From an uncultured Alistipes sp. (lineage in GTDB: Bacteria; Bacteroidota; Bacteroidia; Bacteroidales; Rikenellaceae): 64,000 bases of DNA. Location of the stretch: positions 124,001 to 188,000 of the forward strand of contig CANREN010000001.1 of NCBI GenBank assembly GCA_947629705.1, written 5' to 3'. Shown piece by piece: positions 31,899-40,151 of the stretch. Position numbers and translations under genes: made by a program. Below the pieces are notes generated by a model. The model did no database searches. It had not been told where the DNA came from and was given only the letters and a program-made list of their open reading frames with translations. Position 1 is the stretch's first letter, and every line of letters starts with the position of its first letter.

Positions 31899-32477
31899 TT
31901 ACTCTTCCGTCTCTTTCCCCTTGCGAGCCCTCTGCAAATCGATCGCGGCGTGTTTGCTGCCGGCGACGGATTGCAGCGCTAAATAATTTTCGCCGTAGTC
32001 GCGCAGATTCTGCAGCTCGGTACGGAATGTATCCAAATGATTCTCCTCCTCGACGATGATGTCTTGAAACATTTTGTGGGTTACGGCGTCTTTGTATTCC
32101 GCGGCGATGCGGGACGCTTCGTTATAAAAGTCGACGGTCGATTGTTCGAGCTGCATGGCGAATTGCAGCATTTCCGCCGTGTCGGACATTTGACGCGACT
32201 GGAAGGCCGCATTCATGTTCACGTCGCCCTCCAAAAAGAAAATCCGATCGGAAAACGCTTCGGTATGCCGCATCTCGGCGATGGCGACTTCGCGCATGAT
32301 GCGCGAAAGATGCCGGTAACGGGCATCCTCGAACCGAGCGTGAAAGTACATATACTGGAGCGTGGTGGCAATTTCACGACCGATGGCGTCATTGAGCAGG
32401 TCGATGCTGATCCGGTAACGGTTTTCGTCCGATGCCGGGGTCTCCGTTTTTGCAGGGCTTTGTACGGTGGTTTCCAT
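31899..32477 (-). CDS. Bacterioferritin-like di-iron protein
   Basis: This 192-residue protein starts at METTVQ (32477). Upstream bases in frame belong to a terminator hairpin. It has a four-helix ferritin fold with di-iron residues E35 (NDAIGREIATTLQYMYF), E68 and H71 (AIAEMRHTEAF), E111 (QLEQSTVDFYNEA) and E144/H147 (VEEENHLDTF), the bacterioferritin arrangement. A haem-binding Met is not clear. The C-terminal 30 residues are polar. Roles are iron storage and oxygen/peroxide scavenging. Its start codon sits five bases past a hairpin with a T run that should end the upstream thioesterase transcript, so expression may depend on read-through. Confidence 0.85.
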   Translation of the reverse strand: METTVQSPAKTETPASDENRYRISIDLLNDAIGREIATTLQYMYFHARFEDARYRHLSRIMREVAIAEMRHTEAFSDRIFFLEGDVNMNAAFQSRQMSDTAEMLQFAMQLEQSTVDFYNEASRIAAEYKDAVTHKMFQDIIVEEENHLDTFRTELQNLRDYGENYLALQSVAGSKHAAIDLQRARKGKETEE

Positions 32478-32482
32478 AATCG

Positions 32483-32514
32483 AAAAAGGTTTTGCAACCG
32501 TAATTGCAAAACCT
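32483..32514 (-). terminator. Hairpin terminator between thioesterase and bacterioferritin-like genes
   Basis: On the minus strand AGGTTTTGCAA (32514-32504), a 6-base loop and TTGCAAAACCT (32497-32487) form an 11-bp perfect stem followed by a TTTTT run. It ends only five bases before the ATG of the bacterioferritin-like gene. Confidence 0.75.
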
Positions 32515-32551
32515 GTTCCGAAGAATCGGGGTCGCGGTGGCGCGGTCGGTT

Positions 32552-33280
32552 CTATTTCCACGCCAGGCAGGCGCGCACGGCGATCGTACCGTCGTCCGTG
32601 CCGATTTCGAAGAGCGCTTCACGGTCGCGCTCTTCGCATCCGATGGACAACGTCTGGCCGTAACGGCTTTCGTGCAGGAAATGGATGTCCAATCGCACCG
32701 GTGCCGGTGAGGTCAAACGTTCCAGCGGCAGCAGGTCGCACATCATTTCGATGTATCGCATCGTGTTGACGTGGCGGTTGAAGTCGATATCGCTGTAAAC
32801 GATGCGATGTTCCGCATGGAGCGTCGGCGCAACCGTGCGGATTTTGCGCGGTTTTTCGGTCGGCGACGGGCAATCGACGATCGCATCGGCATGTGCATCG
32901 CCCACGTGCGAAAGGTCGACGGCGGTACGGTTTTTCAGATCGAGCATGGCCCATTGGGTAACGGCGCGTCCGAATTCGTGGCCGGCGGTGTCGCATAAGG
33001 TGAAATTACGGGTCGACAAAAGACGTCCGTATTCGTTGATCCACGTCGCGACGGTGTAGTCGGCATATTGTTGCGGACGCCGGTCGATCTCCATCGCCAT
33101 GCGGGAAAGAATCCACGAATGGTTGTCGGCATGGAGGATATCGACGCCGAATCCCTTGTTGTGAGCGTCGACGCCTGCTGTGTTGAGCACGGCGGTGCCC
33201 AGCGAGGCGAGCGTTGCGCGAAGTGTGAAATCGACGTTTTGCGGTTCTACACGGTAATTATAGAGCGATTTTTCTGCCAT
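32552..33280 (-). CDS. Acyl-ACP thioesterase
   Basis: This 242-residue double-hotdog thioesterase of the FatA/FatB-like bacterial group hydrolyses acyl-ACP to free fatty acid. The first hotdog spans about 1-135 (KGFGVDILHADNHSWILSRMAMEI, then YADYTVATWINEYGRLLSTRNF). The second (about 150-242) contains SDIDFNRHVNTMRYIEMMCD with the catalytic Asn168 and His170, and Cys181 nearby. Length fits the family. Its promoter is the end of the minus-strand repeat copy at 33299-33369, giving a leader of about 16 bases. It may supply fatty acids for membrane or branched-chain lipid turnover. Confidence 0.9.
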   Translation of the reverse strand: MAEKSLYNYRVEPQNVDFTLRATLASLGTAVLNTAGVDAHNKGFGVDILHADNHSWILSRMAMEIDRRPQQYADYTVATWINEYGRLLSTRNFTLCDTAGHEFGRAVTQWAMLDLKNRTAVDLSHVGDAHADAIVDCPSPTEKPRKIRTVAPTLHAEHRIVYSDIDFNRHVNTMRYIEMMCDLLPLERLTSPAPVRLDIHFLHESRYGQTLSIGCEERDREALFEIGTDDGTIAVRACLAWK

Positions 33281-33298
33281 ATCCGTTAGATCGATTCA

Positions 33299-33369
33299 AC
33301 AAAGATAGGAAAAGTCGAGTGCAATGCCAAATTTATTTGGACATTGCCGAGGCGCCGTATCTTCGGCGA
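33299..33369 (-). repeat. Dispersed promoter-bearing hairpin repeat, copy C (diverged)
   Basis: This is the minus-strand relative of the elements at 25873-25947 and 48212-48286. It keeps CGAAGAT at the upstream end, the CTCGGC before the hairpin, GCAC-CGACTTTT after it, and the terminal TATCTTTG. The hairpin arms differ entirely in sequence, GCAATG-t-CCAAAT-aa-ATTTGG-CATTGC, yet keep 12 pairs and the unpaired T (the A at 33341 on the plus strand). A 15-bp direct repeat CTTTTCCTATCTTTG flanks it (33300-33314 and 33373-33387). Confidence 0.6.
33300..33307 (-). promoter_or_regulatory. Promoter of the acyl-ACP thioesterase gene (end of repeat copy C)
   Basis: TATCTTTG on the minus strand, about 20 bases before the ATG at 33280. 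A second identical box lies 73 bases upstream at 33373-33380. Confidence 0.6.
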
Positions 33370-33495
33370 AGCCAAAGATAGGAAAAGCCCACAAGATTTC
33401 AGCACAAGACCGCTCGATCTTTTGCAGCCGGACAGGCGAAATTCGTATGTAAAAAATCTTTTTCTGCTTTTGTCATCGAGTTTCGATAAAAATTA

Positions 33496-33527
33496 TTTGT
33501 CCCGCATCTTTTTTAATCGTATTTTTG
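33496..33527 (+). promoter_or_regulatory. Promoter upstream of the DUF2975 remnant and HTH regulator
   Basis: TTTG (33496-33499), a 20-base spacer and TATTTTTG (33520-33527). The stretch 33388-33495 before it holds nothing I can recognise. Confidence 0.7.
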
Positions 33528-33553
33528 CCTGGTTGAATCAAACTCGAACCATC

Positions 33554-33787
33554 ATGCAGAACAAGCGAAAATTGCACAAGCATCTGATCTTCACCTGTTT
33601 CCTCGATTTTATCGTGCCGGATTCCGGCTTCCGGCTGCATACGATCCCCCCCCCTCATTCATGAGCGGTGTCCTCTTCATGGCCGAGGTCTTCGCCATCG
33701 GCACCCGACCGATCGAAGAGCAGAAACCGACCTCTGAAACACCGGCTTTGCACAGCCGCTGCTATTTCGAACCTAATGAACTGATAT
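33554..33787 (+). pseudogene. Decayed DUF2975-type membrane protein gene split by a C9 tract
   Basis: From the ATG at 33554 a short frame (MQNKRKLHKHLIFTCFLDFIV...) runs into nine C (33646-33654) and stops at once (33660). In the next frame MSGVLFMAEVFAIGTRPIEEQK resembles the C-terminal end of DUF2975 proteins (consensus ...AExFrxGxxLxEEQDLTI). One extra C would join the two frames. The ~100 residues of membrane helices normally between them are missing, and the second frame has lost its stop and runs through the HTH gene in another phase. DUF2975 genes usually sit directly before a small Cro/C1-type regulator, as here. This is most likely a dead gene; the identification is by eye. Confidence 0.45.
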
Positions 33788-34027
33788 ATGGCTCTGATCA
33801 TCAATATAGACGTCATGATGGCCAAGCGCAAGATGCCGCTCGGCGAACTGGCCCGCCGCATCGATATTACGCCGGCCAACCTGTCGATCCTCAAAAACGG
33901 AAAGGCCAAGGCCGTCCGTTTCTCCACGTTGGAGGCGATATGCCGGGAATTGGAGTGCCAACCCGGCGATGTGATCGAATACCGTCCCGATCCGGAACCG
34001 GCCGTCCCCGATCGGACGGAACGATAA
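33788..34027 (+). CDS. Small XRE/Cro-type HTH regulator (YozG-like)
   Basis: This 79-residue protein is nearly only a helix-turn-helix domain: INIDVMMAKRKMPLGELARRIDITPANLSILKNGKAKAVRFSTLEAICRELECQPGDVIEY, with the turn at ITPANLS and the recognition helix at LSILKNGKAKAVRF. This is the YozG/YgzD-like form that normally pairs with a DUF2975 membrane protein; here the partner upstream looks decayed. It should bind DNA, possibly its own promoter at 33496-33527. A short acidic-Pro tail (DPEPAVPDRTER) follows. It may be an orphan regulator. Confidence 0.85.
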   Translation: MALIINIDVMMAKRKMPLGELARRIDITPANLSILKNGKAKAVRFSTLEAICRELECQPGDVIEYRPDPEPAVPDRTER

Positions 34028-34078
34028 AAGAAATACTTTCCATTCGTTTAATGACATTTACCACTAATCGATAATCGT

Positions 34079-36904
34079 ATGAAAAAACTGATGATGCTGT
34101 TCCTCGCCTGTCTGGCGATGGGCAGTGCGACGGCGCAAATGCAGCTGGCGCCGATGCCGGCGGATCCTGAATTGCGCACGGGAAAACTTCCCAATGGCAT
34201 AACCTATTACATCCGCCACAACGAAAAGCCGAAAGGCCAGGCCGATTTCTACATTCTGCACAACGTCGGCGCGATTCAGGAGAATGATTCGCAGCAGGGG
34301 CTGGCTCACTTTTTAGAGCACATGGCTTTCAACGGCACGAAAAACCTCGAAGGCAAGACCGTCATCGAGTATTTGGAGAAAATCGGCGTGAACTTCGGCC
34401 GGAACCTCAATGCAGCCACCTCGTGGGACTACACGGTCTATCAGATGACCGACGTGCCGACGTCGCGGCAGGGCATCATCGACAGCGCCTTGCTGATTCT
34501 GCACGACTGGTCGCACTTCATCGCCTTGCAGCCCGAAGAGATCGATTCCGAACGCGGGGTCATCATGGAGGAGCTGCGCACGCGCGACGGAGCCGCCTGG
34601 CGTTCGCAGATCGAAATGATCAAGGCCGTCGGCAAGGGCACGAAATACGAACACCGCAATCTGATCGGCTACCTCGACGGGCTGAAAGGCTTCGACCATA
34701 AGGATTTGGAGGAGTTCTACCATACGTGGTACCGTCCCGAGCACCAGGCCGTGATCGTGGTCGGCGATATCGACGTCGATGCGATCGAAAAGCAGGTTGC
34801 GTCGTTGATGGCCGACATTCCCGCGTCGCCGGCGGATGCTCCGAAGAAGGAGGAGATCGTCGTGCCGGACAACGAACAGCCCATCGTCAACATCTATACC
34901 GATCCCGAAATGCAGGGCTCGCGCGTGATCGTCTTCATCAAGCGTCCGGCGTTGCCCGTCGAAATCAATAACACGGTCAACGGCGAGATGATCGACGTCA
35001 TCAAAGCCTATGCCGCTACAATGGGAGCGGCCCGTTTGCAGGAGCTCGCCATGAAACCCGATGCTCCGTTCCTCGGCGCAGGGATGAATTGGGGCGGTGT
35101 CGGCATCATTCCGACGCTGGATGCGACGACGTTCGTTGCCGCAACGGAAGACGGCAAGTTGGCGCGCGGTTTCGAGGCGCTCTATTCCGAAATGGAGCGG
35201 GTGCGTCGATTCGGCTTCACGCAGAGCGAGTTCGAACGCGCGCAGGAGGATCTGATGCGCTCGGCCGAGCAGAAGTACACGAACCGCAACGACCGCCGCA
35301 ACAGCGAGTTCGTACAGACCTATCTGCAAAACTATCGGCAGAACAAACCGATGCCCGATGCACAGAACGAGTGGCAGATAGACAGTATGCTCATCAAGTC
35401 GGTCAACGTCGATGCCGTGAACATGTATGTACAGCAGACCATCTATCCGCAGAACCAGGTCATTTTCGTTACCGCTCCGCAGCGCGAGGGCATAACCGAT
35501 CCTACGGAGGCCGAGCTGCTTGCGATCCGCGAGAAGGTGATGGGCTCGGAACTGACTGCATACGAAGATGACACGGTCAGGGAGCCGTTGATTCCCGCAG
35601 AGACCGTATTGTCAGGGTCGCCTGTTGTGAAGACAACGGAGAATGCCGCTTACGGCACGACGGAATGGACGCTGGAAAATGGGGTGAAAGTCATCGTGAA
35701 GCCCACGACCTTCAAAGCCGATGAAGTCCAGTTGACGGCATACGCGGTCAACGGTCTGTCGGGATTGACGGACGAGGAGTATCATATGGGCGAGATGATG
35801 CCTGCTTTCAATCAGATGTCGGGTGTCGGCAAGTTCTCGGCGTCCGATTTGAGAAAACAGCTCGCGGGTAAATCGGCCGGTGTGCAGACTTCGACTTCGG
35901 AGTACGAAAACCGGATCGTAGGCGGCGGCTCTCCGAAAGATATGGAAACGCTGCTGCAGCTGCTCTATCTGAACTTCACGCAGCCGCGTTTCGACGAGGA
36001 TGACTACAACACGCTGATGAAGATGCTGCGCGCCCAGTTGGAGAACGTTCGCACGAACCCCGATTTCGTGATGGAGGAAAAATTCATGGACGTGGCCTTC
36101 GGACACCATCCGCGCCGACAGGTCGTTACGCTCGAAACCCTGGACAAGTTCGACTTCGCGCAACTCCCCGGCATCTATAAAAAGCTCTTCCCGGGGGCCG
36201 ACAGCTTCACGTTCTACATGGTCGGCAACGTCGATCTGAATACGCTCAAACCGTTGGTCGAAAAGTATATCGGTTCCATTCCGACCACCGGTCATCCGGC
36301 CGGCACGGTCGATGACCATGCGGCTCCGGTCAAGGGGACGGTCGTCGAGGATTTCCAGACCCCTATGCAGCAGCCGAAAGTGTCGGTGCACTACCGTTTC
36401 ACGGGCGACATGCAGCAAACGATCAAGAACAAACTGGCGATGCGCCTGCTCACGGAGGCGTTGAGTACGCGCTATCTGACCTCGATTCGAGAGGAGAAGG
36501 GCGGAACCTACGGCGTGCAGGTTTACGGCAGTACGCAAAAACGTCCGGCCGAGACCTACCGGATGGACATTCAGTTCGATACGAATGCGGAGATGGCCGA
36601 TGAGCTGCAAGAGATCGTCATGCAGGAGATCCGCAATATCGCCGAGAACGGCCCCAAGAGCGAGGACATCGAGAAAACGCGCGAATATCTGGCCAAGCAG
36701 TGGAAGAACTCGTTAGAACAGAACGGCAGCTGGATGGGATATATCCAAGAGTTGAACACGGTCGGAAACGATTATCTTGCGGATTACGAACAGACGCTTC
36801 GTTCGATCACCGATGCCGACGTACAGGCTTTGGCCAAGAAGGTGCTGGCGGATAACAACCTCGTGCGGGTCGTTATGCGTCCGGCTCCGGCTGCGGAGAA
36901 ATAG
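34079..36904 (+). CDS. Secreted M16 family zinc metallopeptidase
   Basis: This 941-residue pitrilysin/PqqL-like peptidase has a signal peptide (1-20, GSATAQ). The inverted zinc motif HFLEH is at H77-H81 (LAHFLEHMAFNGT), with the distal Glu in the region EEIDSERGVIMEELRTRD (about 158-175). Four homologous M16 domains are expected for this length: the first active domain is followed by an inactive middle, and the third-fourth region includes ETVLSGSPVVKTTENAAYGTTEWTLENGVKV and SIREEKGGTYGVQVYGST (about 805-822, the R-Y pocket motif). Such periplasmic enzymes degrade short peptides or cleave partner proteins. It follows the HTH gene by 51 bases; no consensus promoter is visible in between. A strong terminator follows. 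Confidence 0.92.
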   Translation: MKKLMMLFLACLAMGSATAQMQLAPMPADPELRTGKLPNGITYYIRHNEKPKGQADFYILHNVGAIQENDSQQGLAHFLEHMAFNGTKNLEGKTVIEYLEKIGVNFGRNLNAATSWDYTVYQMTDVPTSRQGIIDSALLILHDWSHFIALQPEEIDSERGVIMEELRTRDGAAWRSQIEMIKAVGKGTKYEHRNLIGYLDGLKGFDHKDLEEFYHTWYRPEHQAVIVVGDIDVDAIEKQVASLMADIPASPADAPKKEEIVVPDNEQPIVNIYTDPEMQGSRVIVFIKRPALPVEINNTVNGEMIDVIKAYAATMGAARLQELAMKPDAPFLGAGMNWGGVGIIPTLDATTFVAATEDGKLARGFEALYSEMERVRRFGFTQSEFERAQEDLMRSAEQKYTNRNDRRNSEFVQTYLQNYRQNKPMPDAQNEWQIDSMLIKSVNVDAVNMYVQQTIYPQNQVIFVTAPQREGITDPTEAELLAIREKVMGSELTAYEDDTVREPLIPAETVLSGSPVVKTTENAAYGTTEWTLENGVKVIVKPTTFKADEVQLTAYAVNGLSGLTDEEYHMGEMMPAFNQMSGVGKFSASDLRKQLAGKSAGVQTSTSEYENRIVGGGSPKDMETLLQLLYLNFTQPRFDEDDYNTLMKMLRAQLENVRTNPDFVMEEKFMDVAFGHHPRRQVVTLETLDKFDFAQLPGIYKKLFPGADSFTFYMVGNVDLNTLKPLVEKYIGSIPTTGHPAGTVDDHAAPVKGTVVEDFQTPMQQPKVSVHYRFTGDMQQTIKNKLAMRLLTEALSTRYLTSIREEKGGTYGVQVYGSTQKRPAETYRMDIQFDTNAEMADELQEIVMQEIRNIAENGPKSEDIEKTREYLAKQWKNSLEQNGSWMGYIQELNTVGNDYLADYEQTLRSITDADVQALAKKVLADNNLVRVVMRPAPAAEK

Positions 36905-36929
36905 CGAAAAGCGCTTCGATTGAAACGGA

Positions 36930-36965
36930 ATCGGCTCCGACCGGACTGGTCGGAGCCGATTTGTT
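36930..36965 (+). terminator. Rho-independent terminator after the M16 peptidase
   Basis: ATCGGCTCCGACC (36930-36942) pairs with GGTCGGAGCCGAT (36948-36960), 13 bp with a 5-base loop, then TTGTT. The bases from there to the end of the convergent ybaK gene (37059) hold nothing recognisable. Confidence 0.82.
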
Positions 36966-37058
36966 ACGGCGATCGGCCCGAGGCCGCGAGGAGCCCTAAC
37001 CGGCAGCGATGCAAAACCGTTCGCCGACTCGATTCGGCGGAAAAGCGACTGCCGATTC

Positions 37059-37550
37059 CTACTCTTTCGAACTGATTTCGGCGACGGTCGCACCGACATA
37101 GGCAATCAGATCGGACGGCGCGATTTTGAGCTGCAATCCGCGAACGCCTGCGCTGACGTAGATGAACGGATGGTCGACCGCCGTCCGGTGGATGAAGGTC
37201 GGGAATCGTCTCTTCATCCCGATGGGCGAACATCCGCCTCGGATGTATCCCGTAACCGGAAGCAGCTCTTTCATCGGAATCAAATCGACCTTTTTGTTGC
37301 CCGACAGGCGGGCTGCGGCTTTAAGGTCGACTTCGTGGTCGCCCGGTACGACGCATACGAGATGCCCCGTGCGATCGCCTTTCAATACCAGCGTCTTGAA
37401 TACGAGCTCGACGGGTTCCTGCAACTGTTCGGCCACGTGCGTGGCCGCAAGGTCTGCTTCATCCACTTCGTAGGGGACGATTTCGTAGGCTATTTTTGCC
37501 TGATCGAGCTGTCGGGCGGCATTCGTCTTTTCGATTTTTTTGTGCGGCAT
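37059..37550 (-). CDS. ybaK: Cys-tRNA(Pro)/aminoacyl-tRNA deacylase, YbaK/EbsC family
   Basis: This 163-residue editing protein hydrolyses Cys mistakenly attached to tRNA-Pro. The start MPHKKIEKTN (37550) follows a TACCTTTG promoter; the frame continues upstream only into the promoter region. Family motifs are YEIVPYEVDE (about 24-33), VFKTLVLKGD (about 52, with the catalytic Lys), VCVVPGDHEVDLKAAARLSGNKKVDLI (about 67-93) and VTGYIRGGCSPIGMKRRFPTFI (about 102-123, the GGxSPxG loop). The C-terminal VRGLQLKIAPSDLIAYV matches as well. It is a single-gene unit convergent with the M16 peptidase. Confidence 0.93.
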   Translation of the reverse strand: MPHKKIEKTNAARQLDQAKIAYEIVPYEVDEADLAATHVAEQLQEPVELVFKTLVLKGDRTGHLVCVVPGDHEVDLKAAARLSGNKKVDLIPMKELLPVTGYIRGGCSPIGMKRRFPTFIHRTAVDHPFIYVSAGVRGLQLKIAPSDLIAYVGATVAEISSKE

Positions 37551-37587
37551 GGCGTTTTTTCTGTTCGGATGGATGATGATTTTGTTG

Positions 37588-37595
37588 CAAAGGTA
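37588..37595 (-). promoter_or_regulatory. Promoter of ybaK
   Basis: TACCTTTG on the minus strand, about 37 bases before the ATG at 37550. It is back to back with the DUF5686 promoter. Confidence 0.6.
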
Positions 37596-37638
37596 GGGTA
37601 TTTTAGGTAAAACGATTGCTTCTGCACGCGATTTTGCA

Positions 37639-37646
37639 TATCTTTG
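37639..37646 (+). promoter_or_regulatory. Promoter of the DUF5686 gene
   Basis: TATCTTTG, with TTG (37616-37618) about 20 bases upstream. Only seven bases separate it from the ATG at 37654, so the leader is almost absent. Confidence 0.6.
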
Positions 37647-37653
37647 CACCCCG

Positions 37654-40146
37654 ATGAAGCGTTTTTCATATCTGTTGATCGGCTGCGTGCTGTTGGGGTG
37701 CGCGGAGACGTCCGCTCAAACGACCCGCGTGCGAGGTCGGGTAACCGATGCTGCGACCGGTGCGCCGCTGCCGTTCGTCAGCGTAATGTTCCCCAATACG
37801 ACGGTCGGCATATCGACCGATGAAGAGGGAATCTATGCACTCGAAACACGCGACACGTCGTCGGTCGTATTGGCTGCGCTGGTCGGTTATCGGCAACAGT
37901 CGAAACCGATCGTCCGCCGGTCGTTCAATCAGGTCGATTTCGCACTCGAAGCGATGGATGTCGGGATCGACCGCGTCGTGATTACCCCGGGCGAGAATCC
38001 CGCCCATCCGATTCTGAAAGGCGTGATCCGTCATAAGCCGCAGAACGATCCGATGGCCCTGCCGCTCTATCGTTGTGCGACCTACATCAAAATGGAGCTC
38101 GATATTACCAATATAGGAACGGAGTTCCGCAGCCCGCGGCTGCAGCGTAATTTCGGATTCATCTTCAATTATGTCGATACGTCGGCGCTCACCGGTCAGG
38201 TCTATTTGCCGGTCATGATTTCGGAAACGGTGGCGGACTATTATCATAGCCGTAAGCCGGATGTCTCGCGCGAGGTGATCCGTGCGAGTAGGGTGTCGGG
38301 GGTCGAGGATACCTCTTCGATCGCCCAGTTTACCGGTTCGCTGCAAAGCAATATCAATTTTTACGACAATTTCATCGACCTCTTCGATGTGCATTTCGCC
38401 AGCCCGCTGGCCGATGGCGGTCTGTCGTTCTACAACTATTTTTTGGTCGACAGCTTGCAGGTCGACGGGCGCAAAACCTATAAGATCCGTTTCCATCCGA
38501 AACGTCTGACTACCCCTGTGCTGGATGGCGAAATCAATATCGATTCGGCGACCTACGCCCTGCAATCGGCTTCGGTGCGTATGCCGAAAGGATTGAACGT
38601 CAACTGGATCAAACATCTGCAGATCGACAACTCCAACAGAATGGTCAACGATACGACCTGGTTCCGTCAGTCCGATCGTCTGTCGGCGGAGTTCGCCATC
38701 GCGATGAAAGATTCGTCGAAGTTGGTGTCGTTTATCGGTACGCGCGAGATCAACTACTCCGATATCCGCTTCGGCGAGCCGATTCCGGCCGAAGTTTTAG
38801 CGATGGATCGATCGGTGGTGGTCGAAGACGAGTCGATCCGTCGGGATGAAAGCTATTGGGAAGAGGCCCGGCCCTATCGTCTGACCGACAAGGAGAAGGG
38901 AATCTATGCCATGGTCGATTCCGTGCAGCAGGTTCCGCTTTACCGCAATATCTATACCCTGATCAATACGATCGTCGTCGGCTACTACAACACGAAATAC
39001 ATCGGGATCGGCCCCTACTACAAAATGGCCAGTTTCAACCGGCTCGAAGGATTCCGTATGCAGTTCGGCGCCCGCACGACGAAGGCCTTCAGTCGTAAGG
39101 TGCGTTTGGGCGGCTATGCCGCCTACGGTACGCGCGACGAAAGGGTCAAGGGCGGCGGAAGTGTCGAGCTGTCGTTCAACCGGCGCTTGATGCGCAAACT
39201 GACCTTGAACGGCAGCCACGATGTCGTTCAATTAGGGGCCGGACAGAATGCGCTGACCGATAACAACATTCTCAGTTCGATCTTCTCCCGGGGCGGACGC
39301 CGGCGGCTTTCGATGGTCAATCGGTTCGATGCGCATTACGAACACGAGTGGTTTCATGGCCTCGACAACCATTTGGGAACCCGCATCCAACGGATTTACG
39401 GAAACGAATACGTCCCGTTGGTGCGGCCCGACGGTTCCGTGCTCCAATCCATAAGCGACGCATCGCTTCAAGTAGGGGTGCGTATTACGCACGATGAGAA
39501 GGTGTTGCGGACGGCTTTCGATCGCCGCACCCTCGAAACCCGCTATCCGGTATTGAGCCTCTCGCTGACGGCCGGAATGCCGAAATGGATGAAGGATGCT
39601 TACGAATACTATCGGTTGGAAGGCGGGCTGCATTACCGGCCCCAGCTGCCGCCGATCGGCTATTCGGACATTACGATTCAAGGAGGGAAGATATTCGGCA
39701 AAGTGCCTTATCCGCTGCTGAAGCTCCACGAAGGCAACGCCACCTATTTTTATGATCCGTATGCCTTTTCGTGCATGAATTTTTATGAGTTCGCCTCCGA
39801 TGCGTGGGTCGGTCTCTTTTTCGAGCATCACTTCAACGGCTGGTTGCTGGGCCGGATTCCGTTGATAAAGCGGCTTAAACTCCGCGAAGTCTTCGTATGC
39901 AAGGGCGCATGGGGCACACTGTCGAATCGGAACAACGGCAGTCTGCCGGGAACCGAGGCCTATTTGCTCTTCCCCGAAGGGATGACGTCGGTCAACAAGC
40001 CCTATGTCGAGACGGGATTCGGGGTGGAAAACATACTCCGGCTGTTCCGGGTCGACTGCATCTGGCGTCTCACACACCGGAACTCGCTGCCCGGACAGGA
40101 TGTACAGACGTTTGCGGTCAACTTGAGTTTGAAATTGGAATTTTGA
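37654..40146 (+). CDS. DUF5686 outer-membrane protein with carboxypeptidase-regulatory-like domain
   Basis: This 830-residue protein has an export signal (MKRFSYLLIGCVLLGCAETSAQ; cleavage after SAQ or as a lipoprotein at Cys16). The N-terminal beta-sandwich (about 24-105) is a CarboxypepD_reg-like domain (VRGRVTDAATGAPLPFVSVMFPNTTVGISTDEEGIY). The rest is the DUF5686 region: MPKGLNVNWIKHLQIDNSN in the middle, then a C-terminal part rich in alternating hydrophobic residues that ends in Phe (VNLSLKLEF), as in outer-membrane barrels. It lacks a TonB plug. Function is unknown; such proteins are widespread in Bacteroidetes. A HAD phosphatase gene follows after 5 bases. Confidence 0.85.
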   Translation: MKRFSYLLIGCVLLGCAETSAQTTRVRGRVTDAATGAPLPFVSVMFPNTTVGISTDEEGIYALETRDTSSVVLAALVGYRQQSKPIVRRSFNQVDFALEAMDVGIDRVVITPGENPAHPILKGVIRHKPQNDPMALPLYRCATYIKMELDITNIGTEFRSPRLQRNFGFIFNYVDTSALTGQVYLPVMISETVADYYHSRKPDVSREVIRASRVSGVEDTSSIAQFTGSLQSNINFYDNFIDLFDVHFASPLADGGLSFYNYFLVDSLQVDGRKTYKIRFHPKRLTTPVLDGEINIDSATYALQSASVRMPKGLNVNWIKHLQIDNSNRMVNDTTWFRQSDRLSAEFAIAMKDSSKLVSFIGTREINYSDIRFGEPIPAEVLAMDRSVVVEDESIRRDESYWEEARPYRLTDKEKGIYAMVDSVQQVPLYRNIYTLINTIVVGYYNTKYIGIGPYYKMASFNRLEGFRMQFGARTTKAFSRKVRLGGYAAYGTRDERVKGGGSVELSFNRRLMRKLTLNGSHDVVQLGAGQNALTDNNILSSIFSRGGRRRLSMVNRFDAHYEHEWFHGLDNHLGTRIQRIYGNEYVPLVRPDGSVLQSISDASLQVGVRITHDEKVLRTAFDRRTLETRYPVLSLSLTAGMPKWMKDAYEYYRLEGGLHYRPQLPPIGYSDITIQGGKIFGKVPYPLLKLHEGNATYFYDPYAFSCMNFYEFASDAWVGLFFEHHFNGWLLGRIPLIKRLKLREVFVCKGAWGTLSNRNNGSLPGTEAYLLFPEGMTSVNKPYVETGFGVENILRLFRVDCIWRLTHRNSLPGQDVQTFAVNLSLKLEF

Positions 40147-40151
40147 TCATT

